Below are positions 17,485 to 25,145 of a stretch of 43,005 bases of DNA, piece by piece. Position 1 is the stretch's first letter, and the number at the start of each line of letters is the position of its first letter. The stretch spans positions 16,845 through 59,849 of the forward strand of contig LUGL01000082.1 of the NCBI GenBank assembly GCA_002796835.1. Reading direction: 5' to 3'. Position numbers and translations under genes: made by a program. The notes under the pieces were generated by a model. That model saw only the letters and a list, made by a program, of their open reading frames with translations, had not been told where the DNA came from and made no database searches. This DNA comes from Elainella saxicola E1 (GTDB taxonomy: Bacteria > Cyanobacteriota > Cyanobacteriia > Elainellales > Elainellaceae).

Positions 17485-17813
17485 TGTTCTGGATTTTCTG
17501 GATGAAAAGGCTCAGGAAAAGTTTTCAGGCTGCGGGTTTGAGCAGTAAGCAACACCCTGATTAGTATATGTTATGCTCCCTGCTTGTGGGATTGGATTAT
17601 CCAATTGCAATAACGGCCTCTGTCCAAGCCTTTTGCCTTAGCCGATCTGGTTGAAGGGGTTGCGAATCTGGATAGGCTGTTGAGGTAGAAAAACGAAAGG
17701 ATTGATCAGACCTCTATCTCAGGTGAGAGGGCAATATACCTCAAGTCGAGAACGATCGGGTAAGGCAATCTGCCTGAGTTCTCTTTCACCTGTCATAATT
17801 TGGTTTTACTGCC
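17485..17813. promoter_or_regulatory. Divergent control region, kinase and receiver
   Basis: A 329-base spacer between the divergent kinase (16378-17484) and response regulator (17814). It contains an inverted repeat, CAGGTGA at 17720-17726 and TCACCTG at 17786-17792, spaced about 59 bases, and similar words GGCAATATACCTCA and GGCAATCTGCCTGA between the arms. This would fit a site for a dimeric regulator, but no promoter boxes are clear. I see no gene. Confidence 0.35.
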
Positions 17814-18209
17814 GTGCCTGCTTCCAACTACCGCATCTTAATTGTTGACGATATAGTGGACAACTTATTTCTGCTGCAAACGGTGTTAGAGGCAGAGGGA
17901 TATAAGGTTGAAGTTGCAGATAGTGGGCGATTAGCTGTAGCGAAAGTCAAAACTGCCCCACCGGATCTGATGCTGCTGGATATTATGATGCCTGATATGA
18001 ACGGGTATGAAGTTATTCAACAGATTCGACAAAATCAGGAGCTTCCCTATGTTCCCATTCTTCTCGTAACGGCTCATGAGCAATTCAAGGCGATCGAAGG
18101 GTTCAACGTGGGAGCAAATGATTTTATTCGAAAACCGATCGAGTTTGATGAGTTGCTGGCGCGGGTCAAAGCCTTCTTGCAATTTAGAAATGAGGAAATT
18201 AGGGATTAG
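17814..18209 (+). CDS. Single-domain response regulator (CheY-like)
   Basis: A 131-aa receiver with no output domain. The acidic pair Asp12-Asp13 in ILIVDDIVDN, phosphoacceptor Asp56 in LMLLDIMMPDMNGYE, Thr85 and Lys106 in FIRKPIEF are all present, so it should be phosphorylatable. Such receivers either shuttle phosphate in a relay or act by protein contact. The start is GTG at 17814, with no in-frame ATG before the first strand. Its 3' end overlaps the 3' end of the opposite kinase gene by 11 bases, and it diverges from the RsbRD-like kinase, so it lies between two possible partners. Confidence 0.9.
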   Translation: MPASNYRILIVDDIVDNLFLLQTVLEAEGYKVEVADSGRLAVAKVKTAPPDLMLLDIMMPDMNGYEVIQQIRQNQELPYVPILLVTAHEQFKAIEGFNVGANDFIRKPIEFDELLARVKAFLQFRNEEIRD

Positions 18210-21200
18210 GTTGCAATAGTGGGAGTTGGATGATAAACGTTGCGCCCTGCCCCTCTCCTGCACTTTGGGCCTGAATGGTGCCGTTGTGAAGTTCGATAAT
18301 GTGATAGGCGATCGCTAATCCCAGTCCCAATCCTTTCGCTGCATTGGCTCCTTCAGCTTGGCGGAAGCGATCGAACACGTAGGGCAGAAAGTCAGCCGCA
18401 ATCCCTATCCCTGTGTCAGCTACACGAATTTCAGCATAAGGGGGATTCGCAGCAGCACTCATCACTGAGAGTTCGACCCTCACGCTGCCGGATTCTGGCG
18501 TGAATTTAATGGCGTTACTGAGGAGATTCGTGAAAACTTGACCGAGGCGATCGCTGTCTCCCATCACAACAAAAGGTTCCGTAACATTTTCGTGCCAGGT
18601 TAAATAAATTCCTTTGTCTGCTGCGGTTTGAGAGACAGTTGCGATCGCGGTTTCAATCACAGGTTGTAACTCAATGGGTTGAGGATTCAGGTGAAATTTG
18701 CCTGCCGTGATCCGAGAGATATCAAGCAAATCCTGGACCAATTTGGCCTGTAGGGTGGCATTGCGCTCGATCGTATTCAAAGCTTTGCTCAATATGGCTG
18801 GACTGGGTGAATTACTCTGCAACAGGCGCGTCCAACCCAGAATTGAGACGAGTGGCGTGTTTAGCTCATGGGAAACGGTGGAAATGAACTCATCCTTCTG
18901 ACGATGCCTCATGCGCTCTTGCTGAAGGGCTTCACTGCGGAGCTGCGCCATTTGCAAATGAGCCATGACTCGAGACACGAGTTCTTGTGCGGAAAAGGGT
19001 TTGATCAGGTAGTCATCTGCCCCGGCTGCCAGTCCTTCTACGATCGCTTCTTCTCCAGCACGGGCAGAAAGCAGGATGATCGGAATCTCTCTGGTGCGTG
19101 GGTCAGTTCGTAATGCCTGGAGCAACTCAAACCCATTGAGTCCCGGCATCATCACATCACTCAGAATCAGATCGGGTACCCGTGCTTCAACCACTGCCAG
19201 AGCCGTTGCCCCATCTGCGACCGCTTCTACTTGAACATATTCGCTGAGAATACGAGATAGATATTCTCGGATGTCCGCGTTGTCATCGATGAGGAGAATT
19301 TTGGATTTTGGATTTTGGATTTTGGATGTCGGATTGTTTGTGAGTTGATCTGAGTTGCGATCGGGTGAGGCGGCCTCTGGGCTTTCTAATCCAAATTCTA
19401 AAATCGGCAATCCAAAATCGTTTCTGGGAAGCCATCGCTCGGCCTCTTCGACATAGGTGGAGGCGCGCATCGTGGTTGAGGCTAAAGTGCGGGTTGGCTG
19501 ATGGCGATCGTCTTCAAGATCGGGAGAGGCGATGCGATTGGTCGGCAAATGGGCTGTGCCAAAGGGTAGGACGATCGTAAAACAAGTTCCCTCCCCTAAA
19601 GTGCTGCTAACCTGAATGATGCCGCCATGCAGTTTAACCAGCTCATGGACCAGGGCAAGACCAATTCCTGATCCTTCATAAGTTCGGGCTTGTGTCCCTC
19701 GAACTTGATAGAACCGCTCAAATAGATGGGGGAGGTGTTCAGGGACAATTCCAGTTCCGGAGTCACCTATTTTGAGAATGACATGCAGGTTTGATGGCGT
19801 CGCTTGCTTCTCTAAAGTCGGAGTATCAAGTTCAGAGCTTAACAAGTCAAGTTCAGAGGTCGGAGCGTCAAGTTCAGAGCTTAACGGGTCAAGTTCAGAG
19901 CTTAACGGGTCAAGTTCAGAGGTCGGAGCGTCAAGTTCAGAGCTTAACGGGTCAAGTTCAGAGCTTAACGGGTCAAGTTCAGAGGTCGGAGCGTCAAGTT
20001 CAGAGCTTAACGGGTCAAGTTCAGAAGTCGGAGCGTCAAGTTCAGAGGTCGGAGCGTCAAGTTCAGAGCTTAACGGGTCAAGTTCAGAAGCTGAGAGTTG
20101 AGGATCGGAAGTCAAATCGGGACTGTTTGAAGTTGAAGCTCGAAGGTTTACTCTCGACTCAACGCTCAGGGACACGGTAATTTCGCCCTCAAAGGTGAAC
20201 TTGAGAGCGTTAGAGAGCAGATTCAGAACTATCTTCTCCCACATTCCCCGATCGACATACACAGGTTCCGGTAGGGGTGGGCAATCGACGACTAACTGCA
20301 AGCCTGCCCGCTCGATCGCAGAACGGAATACGCTGGTGAGTTCTGTGGTGAACATTGCCAAGTCAGTTGGTTCATACAGTGCTTCAATGCGTCCGGCTTC
20401 AATGCGAGAGAAGTCAAGCAGGGTATTGACCAGTTTCAATAGGCGGAGGCTGTTGCGGTGGACGAGTTCCAAGCGTTCTCGATGAACGGGATCGAGCGGA
20501 TGAGTTCGATCGCTCAAGGCATCTTGCAGGGGAGCGAGTGACAGCGTCAGGGGCGTGCGGAATTCGTGGCTGATATTGGTGAAGAACAGGGTTTTGGTGC
20601 GATCGAGTTCTGCCAGAGATTCGGCGCGTTGGCGTTCTTGTTCACAGGCGGATTGTTCTTGGATGAGTTGCAGGCGTTCGGCTTCAGTTTGCTTGCGATC
20701 GTTGATGTTACGGAAGACAATCACCACTCGTCGATCCTGGGGATTGCCGTAGGGCAACACATCGACTTCAAACCAGATATTGAGATACTTCTGCTGCATC
20801 TCAAAGTGAACCAGGGTGTTCGTGACAAGTGCCTGGTGGTAGTGCTCAAACCAACCCGACTCAACAGATGGGATGAGTTCTCTCAAGGTTTTGCCTTGGG
20901 CTTGGGGCAATCCGGTTTGGGTCTCAAACGAGGGACTGACTTCCAGGAAGCGACAATTGCTGGGTCTATTGTTATCGTCATACAGCACTTCGAGCAGCGC
21001 GAAGCCATCGTTGATCGACTCAAACAGCGATCGATATTTTTGTTCCGATTCCCGCAGGGCATCTTCTACCTGTTTGCGATCGTGGATGTCAGTCGCCGCA
21101 CCGTACATCTTGACAACCTTGCCGCTTTCATCCTTAAGCGGCGAAGCCTTGACGACGAACCAGCGATACTCGCCATCATGCCGACGAATGCGATGTTCCT

Positions 21201-22428
21201 GTTGAAGCATCACGCCCTGTTCAACCGCTTCTCGGTAACACTGCACAGACCCTTCCCGATCGTCTGGGTGAATGGCATCCGTCCACCCCCAGCCGATTGC
21301 CTGCTCGAAGGTTTGCCCCGTGTATTCCATCCAGCGCTGGTTATACCAGTTGGTCGAGCCGTCCGGTTCGCTGTCCCACAGCAGATCGGGCACGAGGTTA
21401 GCGATCGACTGCAAGCGAGCTTCCGATTCGTGCAGGGCTTCTTCACCATGTTTACGATCGGTGATGTCATAAGAAACCACCAGCACCGCATAAATCTCCC
21501 CCGCTTCAGTTCGCAGTGGCGTTCCCCGTGAAATGTAGGTGTGATTGTGGGCATTGTGTTCCACTTCAAAAGGTTCACCCGCCAGAGCTTTGCGATAATT
21601 CACTGCGTAATTTGCGGCTACTTCAGGAGGCAGCACCTCAAAAATTGTCCGCCCTACAAAATCTTCTGGCTTGAATCCAGCATTCACCAGTGCTTCGCCT
21701 TCTGCCAGCAAATAGCGGAGGTCGTGATCGACCACAAAGGCGGCTCCACCGGGAAGATTCTGCATCAGAGCCTGCGATCGGGCTTCTGCCTGTTTGCGTT
21801 CTGCAATTTCTGCTTCTAACGCGGCATTTGCTGCTAGCAATTCTTTCGTTTGGCGTTGCTGCAACAGCAAGGCGGTGGCGGTAAAGTCTGCCAGACTCGT
21901 CATAACTCGCACATCTTCTGAGTCAAACTGCCGCTGCGGATCGTGCGACATGATCCAAATCGTTCCAAGCGCCTGATGATCGGCAACCAAAGGTAGCACT
22001 AGCCCTTCGACGATCGGTATGTTTGCTTCCTGAAAATAGGGGAAATAGTCTTCGGGATGCGAAAAGAGAACGGGAGTCCCTTGTTCAAGACAAACGCCAC
22101 AAGGGCTAAAGTTGCGCGGCGTGCTGCTACCGGCATGGTGCGCTAGAGTTCCAGCTAAGGCGTGCCAGCGAAAAATCTCTTCTCCATCCGGTGTGGTTTC
22201 CAGCAGGCTCAACCCAGTCGTTCCCGCCTCACATAGCGCCAGAGCCGTATTCACCAGAGTTTGCATAAAGGTTTCTGAATTTTGCGCCATTTGCTGGATC
22301 AGCACACGCATGGCCTGATTCTCTGCCTGCAAGTTAGGAGTTCGGGAGACTCTACGAAATAACTCCTCTGTAACCAAAATCTCGTTAAGCGTAACAATTT
22401 GAGGATTTGGGCGTTGCATAGGACTCAT
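18199..22428 (-). CDS. Double-core hybrid histidine kinase
   Basis: A 1409-aa sensor with two complete kinase cores around a receiver. Order by residue: GAF 50-195; coiled coil; PAS 215-330; PAS 335-455; PAS 460-585; first HisKA with FFTNISHEFRTPLTLSLAPL (His621); first HATPase with LLSNALKF (Asn740) and GDSGTGI (Asp889); receiver 1040-1155 with Asp1091 in ILSDVMMPGLNGFELL; second HisKA with STVSHELNTPLVSILGWTRL (His1187); second HATPase ending in GLGLGLAIAYHIIELHNGTI. All key residues seem present in both cores. The odd point is the first HATPase: N-box Asn and G1-box Asp are 149 residues apart, against 28 in the 1495-aa neighbour. Most of the excess is thirteen copies of SELDxxx at 781-871. 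A second ATG lies three codons in. No membrane helix is seen. Confidence 0.9.
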   Translation of the reverse strand: MSPMQRPNPQIVTLNEILVTEELFRRVSRTPNLQAENQAMRVLIQQMAQNSETFMQTLVNTALALCEAGTTGLSLLETTPDGEEIFRWHALAGTLAHHAGSSTPRNFSPCGVCLEQGTPVLFSHPEDYFPYFQEANIPIVEGLVLPLVADHQALGTIWIMSHDPQRQFDSEDVRVMTSLADFTATALLLQQRQTKELLAANAALEAEIAERKQAEARSQALMQNLPGGAAFVVDHDLRYLLAEGEALVNAGFKPEDFVGRTIFEVLPPEVAANYAVNYRKALAGEPFEVEHNAHNHTYISRGTPLRTEAGEIYAVLVVSYDITDRKHGEEALHESEARLQSIANLVPDLLWDSEPDGSTNWYNQRWMEYTGQTFEQAIGWGWTDAIHPDDREGSVQCYREAVEQGVMLQQEHRIRRHDGEYRWFVVKASPLKDESGKVVKMYGAATDIHDRKQVEDALRESEQKYRSLFESINDGFALLEVLYDDNNRPSNCRFLEVSPSFETQTGLPQAQGKTLRELIPSVESGWFEHYHQALVTNTLVHFEMQQKYLNIWFEVDVLPYGNPQDRRVVIVFRNINDRKQTEAERLQLIQEQSACEQERQRAESLAELDRTKTLFFTNISHEFRTPLTLSLAPLQDALSDRTHPLDPVHRERLELVHRNSLRLLKLVNTLLDFSRIEAGRIEALYEPTDLAMFTTELTSVFRSAIERAGLQLVVDCPPLPEPVYVDRGMWEKIVLNLLSNALKFTFEGEITVSLSVESRVNLRASTSNSPDLTSDPQLSASELDPLSSELDAPTSELDAPTSELDPLSSELDAPTSELDPLSSELDPLSSELDAPTSELDPLSSELDPLSSELDAPTSELDLLSSELDTPTLEKQATPSNLHVILKIGDSGTGIVPEHLPHLFERFYQVRGTQARTYEGSGIGLALVHELVKLHGGIIQVSSTLGEGTCFTIVLPFGTAHLPTNRIASPDLEDDRHQPTRTLASTTMRASTYVEEAERWLPRNDFGLPILEFGLESPEAASPDRNSDQLTNNPTSKIQNPKSKILLIDDNADIREYLSRILSEYVQVEAVADGATALAVVEARVPDLILSDVMMPGLNGFELLQALRTDPRTREIPIILLSARAGEEAIVEGLAAGADDYLIKPFSAQELVSRVMAHLQMAQLRSEALQQERMRHRQKDEFISTVSHELNTPLVSILGWTRLLQSNSPSPAILSKALNTIERNATLQAKLVQDLLDISRITAGKFHLNPQPIELQPVIETAIATVSQTAADKGIYLTWHENVTEPFVVMGDSDRLGQVFTNLLSNAIKFTPESGSVRVELSVMSAAANPPYAEIRVADTGIGIAADFLPYVFDRFRQAEGANAAKGLGLGLAIAYHIIELHNGTIQAQSAGEGQGATFIIQLPLLQPNP
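19298..19420. repeat. Heptanucleotide repeat with complementary arm, in linker
   Basis: Four exact copies of the 7-mer ATTTTGG (19298-19325) lie in the coding linker just before the receiver of the double-core kinase. At 19388-19420 there are complementary words (CCAAATTCTAAAATC and CCAAAATCG), so the segment can fold back on itself. Short 7-bp repeats of this kind are normally intergenic in filamentous cyanobacteria. In the protein it encodes only the low-complexity SKIQNPKSK linker. Confidence 0.7.
19816..20088 (-). repeat. Thirteen 21-bp tandem units in a kinase HATPase domain
   Basis: Thirteen 21-bp units run without interruption. On the kinase strand each encodes Ser-Glu-Leu-Asp plus a variable triplet: Pro-Leu-Ser or Ala-Pro-Thr in most, Leu-Leu-Ser and Thr-Pro-Thr in the last two. 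The order of the two main types is irregular, as expected from unequal exchange of units. Two other frames on the opposite strand also remain free of stops through the array. It is the longest tandem array in the window. Confidence 0.95.
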
Positions 22429-22439
22429 TGCTCTTGCAG

Positions 22440-22583
22440 TCAGGCATCCGAATGGAGGTGAACGGGAAATGACAGCTTGATAATAAATGTTGTTCTTTGT
22501 CCTTTGCCTTCACTTACCTCGATCGTACCTTGAGGTCATTCGATCAGGTAATCGATCGTCAGACTAATTCCTATGCCTCCTGG
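22440..22583 (-). pseudogene. C-terminal stump of a histidine kinase
   Basis: Read on the minus strand from 22583, the translation is PGGIGISLTIDYLIE, a TGA stop, then PQGTIEVSEGKGQRTTFIIK and LSFPV before a final TGA at 22440-22442. It matches the end of a HATPase domain: the G2 box GxGxxLxI, the (H)GGTIEV turn and GTTF-IKLPF. The in-frame stop and loss of everything upstream make it a pseudogene. It ends 11 bases before the start of the intact double-core kinase, so a third kinase probably once stood in tandem here. Confidence 0.7.
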
Positions 22584-22965
22584 TATACAACGACTGGGGT
22601 TGGAGGAAGGTGATTACTTGATTAGTAAGGACGTTGAGGGAAAGCGAGTTTATATGAATCACCGAGAGTGTAGACAATTCTTGAGCGAATCGCAACCAAC
22701 AGTCTGGTTCAAATCACAACGACTGCTTTGTAGACAACAAGCCTTTGTAGACAACAAGCCGACTGAGTTGATCGGGCTGCGGCAGACGTTAACAGCGTTG
22801 AATACTCCGTCAGCAGTTAGCGTCAGCTTTTCCTTGTGTGTTTCTGGTTTTCGCGATCGTGCCTGTCATCAATACTCATAGCAGAGTACGAGTGAGCAAT
22901 ATCTTTACGCACTGAACTTGTTTATATGATTAGATACGCAATTAGATACGTTACACTGGACTAAC
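22584..22965. other. Spacer after kinase stump, no clear gene
   Basis: A 102-residue plus-strand frame (22573-22881) overlaps the kinase stump and has a composition unlike a real protein, so I do not call it. I see no RNA gene or structured repeat here apart from two near-copies of a TTTGTAGACAACAAG word around 22728-22760. Confidence 0.4.
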
Positions 22966-23130
22966 TCATGCTTTCAGCAAAGACCAGCGAATCAAACCCA
23001 CACCACCTAAGGCGATCGGTGCCAGTCCTACAATTGTGAACCAACTTGCGTTTCCTGCCGATCCCCATAGAACAGCCTGGTAATGGTAATTTACCCAACC
23101 TCCAACCAAGACAGCCAATAAGCCAGCCAC
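22966..23130 (-). CDS. Small two-helix membrane protein or gene remnant
   Basis: A minus-strand frame ends at TGA 22966-22968 and reads VAGLLAVLVGGWVNYHYQ, then VLWGSAGNASWFTIVGLAPI and ALGGVGLIRWSLLKA. There are two strong hydrophobic helices separated by a polar turn, with a basic C-terminus. The frame is open back to 23181 but offers no ATG; GTG at 23130 gives 54 aa. There is no good ribosome binding site. It is either a small membrane protein with a non-ATG start or the C-terminal part of a lost membrane gene. The regular hydrophobic pattern argues that it was once coding. Confidence 0.35.
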   Translation of the reverse strand: MAGLLAVLVGGWVNYHYQAVLWGSAGNASWFTIVGLAPIALGGVGLIRWSLLKA

Positions 23131-23308
23131 CCAAATCCAGATTATTGTGTCAGGAGTTCGATCGTTGTTGTGGGCGATCGGTCAACCAGAACAACAATGT
23201 TGATATAGGAACCTTGACGAAGCGATGAATACGGCAATAACTTCTTTTGGAATGGCAACGTCTGTAACCCTTTATAAAAGGTAGGGGGATCGAACCCAGG
23301 CATTATCG

Positions 23309-24142
23309 TCAAAATAAATTCATTTCTGATCTACTGAAGTTAGATACTACAGTAGTTATCGTTGATGAATCAAGATTATTATCCCACTCTCCAAACCAAA
23401 CATATTTTTCTTGCCTTGCAGCTAACCAAATACACCAAGTAATAAGAAGAACAATTCCTCCGAAAACTGGCAAATTCGCAAGACGTATGATCCTTTCCTT
23501 TCGCTTTTTAGATGGCGAGTTCGAACTAAGACTACCAGCGCGGACACGATATTTTAAGAGTCTTTTAGGACACCTAGCTTTGCGAACAACATCCCTTGTT
23601 CGTATCCACCACTCACCATCTGTTCCTGAAGATAGTGAATTGTGAAATGGATATTGCTTCATTATTTCAGTGCGCACTAACCATGAAGAAGGCATAGGAA
23701 TATTGCGTGCTCGTGCGAATGCACATAGCTTACTCCTTTCATTAATAAGAGTGTGGTCAGCACCTACAAAATCACTCTTTGTAGCGTCTGCCCAACGTCT
23801 TTGGGTAGAAGTCTTCTCTTTATACCAAACGTCATCACCATCACAGTAAGCCAGCCAAGGCGTTTTTACATAATGTAAAGCTTTATTTCGAACTACACCC
23901 AAAACAGCCATAGGCATATGCACTATTTCCAGTCTTGGGTCTTCCTTGAGATGACCAAGGACCATCTCTACCCAGGTGTTCTTTTCCTCGACACAAAGAA
24001 TAACTTGACTAATGCTTAAATCGGTCAGCACAGCTTCTACTGTTTCAAATAAAAATGGTTTTTCATCATCTGTCATTGCTGTAATTATCGCGGCCACGTC
24101 CTGATAAGTATCTTGATGCCTATCGAGCAAACCATCGAGCAT
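23309..24142 (-). CDS. GT2-type glycosyltransferase with C-terminal helix
   Basis: A 277-aa protein with a family 2 glycosyltransferase core: an N-terminal alpha/beta nucleotide-sugar fold (AIITAMTDDEKPFLFETVEA, ISQVILCVEE), the metal-binding acidic motif LAYCDGDDVWY near residues 97-107, and GTDGEWWIR in the acceptor half (ED/DGEW is the usual site of the base). A hydrophobic helix (FGGIVLLITWCIWLAA) lies near residues 225-240, so it is probably held at the membrane. It would add sugars to polysaccharide or a surface glycan; donor and acceptor are unknown. The start has a strong GGAGG site. It is AT-richer than its neighbours, as many glycan genes are, which hints at transfer. Confidence 0.75.
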   Translation of the reverse strand: MLDGLLDRHQDTYQDVAAIITAMTDDEKPFLFETVEAVLTDLSISQVILCVEEKNTWVEMVLGHLKEDPRLEIVHMPMAVLGVVRNKALHYVKTPWLAYCDGDDVWYKEKTSTQRRWADATKSDFVGADHTLINERSKLCAFARARNIPMPSSWLVRTEIMKQYPFHNSLSSGTDGEWWIRTRDVVRKARCPKRLLKYRVRAGSLSSNSPSKKRKERIIRLANLPVFGGIVLLITWCIWLAARQEKYVWFGEWDNNLDSSTITTVVSNFSRSEMNLF

Positions 24143-24318
24143 ACTTTATGCCTCCACATCAATCAGGGATTACAGAATCATTTTAGAAAGCGAAAGTAGG
24201 AGCATAGAGACCCGCAAAAGAATTACGAGTCCCTTCAGGTAAAGCGGCGTACAGGCTGCATCTCTAAGAAAAAGTCTGACAGAAAACTTGCCGACTAACA
24301 ACTAAATTAGGGAGAAAA

Positions 24319-24386
24319 ACTCAGTATAACTACCTCTATCAGAGGACGTTTGCTAAGACCCTCCCGCATAATATAATATACTGAGT
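24319..24386. repeat. 68-bp element bounded by 10-bp inverted repeats
   Basis: ACTCAGTATA at 24319-24328 is perfectly complementary to TATACTGAGT at 24377-24386. Between them is a small hairpin, CCTCT-ATC-AGAGG (24333-24345). The size and perfect ends would fit a very short non-autonomous element or a folded RNA. No clear target duplication flanks it. Confidence 0.5.
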
Positions 24387-24735
24387 CAAAGTAATTGGTC
24401 TGGAACTTTCAACCTATCTTCTACTTCTTTACAGCCCAACACATATTGAATCTTAAGCGACAAAAGGCAGTATCCGATCGCACCGACTCCATCCAAAAAA
24501 TCTGATCGATTCTCACAAAATATTGACAAACGCTGACTTACGCTTGTGTTCGATCGAGCTTTGTTCTATGCTAAGCAACACTGGTTTTTGCAATTGACAA
24601 GACAACCAGTAGATCTGTTCAAGGTATGGCGCTGACTATAAGTGATTGGTCCCACTCATAGCCAGCTGTCTAGGCTTCTGCTTACAACAGAGAGCTAGAT
24701 TGTTGCGATCTTAATCGATCTTCAGCAATTTAGCG

Positions 24736-24747
24736 CTGTCCGGACAG
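24736..24747. promoter_or_regulatory. 12-bp palindrome upstream of the 65-aa gene
   Basis: CTGTCCGGACAG is a perfect 12-bp palindrome whose end lies 54 bases before the ATG at 24802. A GC-rich dyad at that distance in AT-rich spacer is a reasonable operator for a dimeric regulator. No matching second site was noticed elsewhere in the window. Confidence 0.35.
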
Positions 24748-24801
24748 TCATACCTTGGGCTTTTCTTCCCCACAAACCCAACCTCAGCGAGGGAAAATAT
24801 C

Positions 24802-24999
24802 ATGACTACAGAGTTCAACGAACTGCTGAAAGTTTCGCATACCGATAAATCGCAGATCTGGATTATTGGCACGCGAGAGCAAGTTTTGCATACGATCAAC
24901 GAGTTCTACGTCAAGCGGATTGCAACGGATAGAGTGAAGTTTACGCCGATCATCCCAGCCCCTTTTGAAGGCAAATACATGTCTGTGTTAGTTCGCTAA
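24802..24999 (+). CDS. Conserved hypothetical protein, 65 aa
   Basis: The product starts MTTEFNELLKVSHTDKSQIW and continues with IIGTREQVLHTINEFYVKRI, then ATDRVKFTPIIPAPFEGKYM and SVLVR. It reads as one compact alpha/beta unit with a balanced, soluble composition. It resembles small hypothetical proteins I have seen in cyanobacterial genomes, but I cannot name a domain. A GAGGG site lies about ten bases before the ATG. It stands alone: a palindrome upstream and a strong hairpin downstream frame it as a single-gene unit. A stress or phycobilisome role would be a guess. Confidence 0.65.
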   Translation: MTTEFNELLKVSHTDKSQIWIIGTREQVLHTINEFYVKRIATDRVKFTPIIPAPFEGKYMSVLVR

Positions 25000-25031
25000 T
25001 CGACTGCGATCGACCTTGTCGGATCGTTCTA

Positions 25032-25070
25032 AAGCTTGTCCCCTAAGATTATCGACCTGAGGGGACGCTT
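25032..25070 (+). terminator. Strong hairpin, probable terminator
   Basis: GTCCCCT (25038-25044) pairs perfectly with AGGGGAC (25060-25066), and the stem extends outward as AAGC with GCTT across a two-base bulge. It begins 33 bases after the stop of the 65-aa gene. The T-run after it is weak (GCTTTGACTT), so termination may be partial. Confidence 0.5.
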
Positions 25071-25145
25071 TGACTTGCTAATCTCAATGAGGTTCAAGTC
25101 AGGCTCAGTAGATCAGTTTCATCGAGTTCATTGAAATTCATCGAG

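Larger units (their letters stand above)
24143..24801. other. Intergenic stretch with inverted repeats
   Basis: No gene is supported in these 659 bases. Two structured elements are listed separately: an inverted repeat pair at 24319-24386 and a 12-bp palindrome at 24736-24747 upstream of the 65-aa gene. The remainder is unremarkable AT-rich spacer. Confidence 0.6.

Noticed and set aside
19772-20180. Plus-strand frames of 109 and 129 residues made of SSSELNG or QVQSLTG repeats
   Set aside because: They are the opposite-strand readings of the 21-bp array in the kinase gene; stops are missing because the repeat unit lacks them.
20566-21531. 321-residue plus-strand frame
   Set aside because: It is antisense to well-supported PAS and HisKA domains of the double-core kinase and has no domain of its own.
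22573-22881. 102-residue plus-strand frame
   Set aside because: It overlaps the kinase stump and shows no protein-like pattern.
23280-23305. tRNA-like T-arm: GGGATCGAACCC, the reverse of GGGTTCGATCCC
   Set aside because: The five-base T-stem does not pair properly on the minus strand, and no acceptor, D or anticodon arm of the right spacing is seen.
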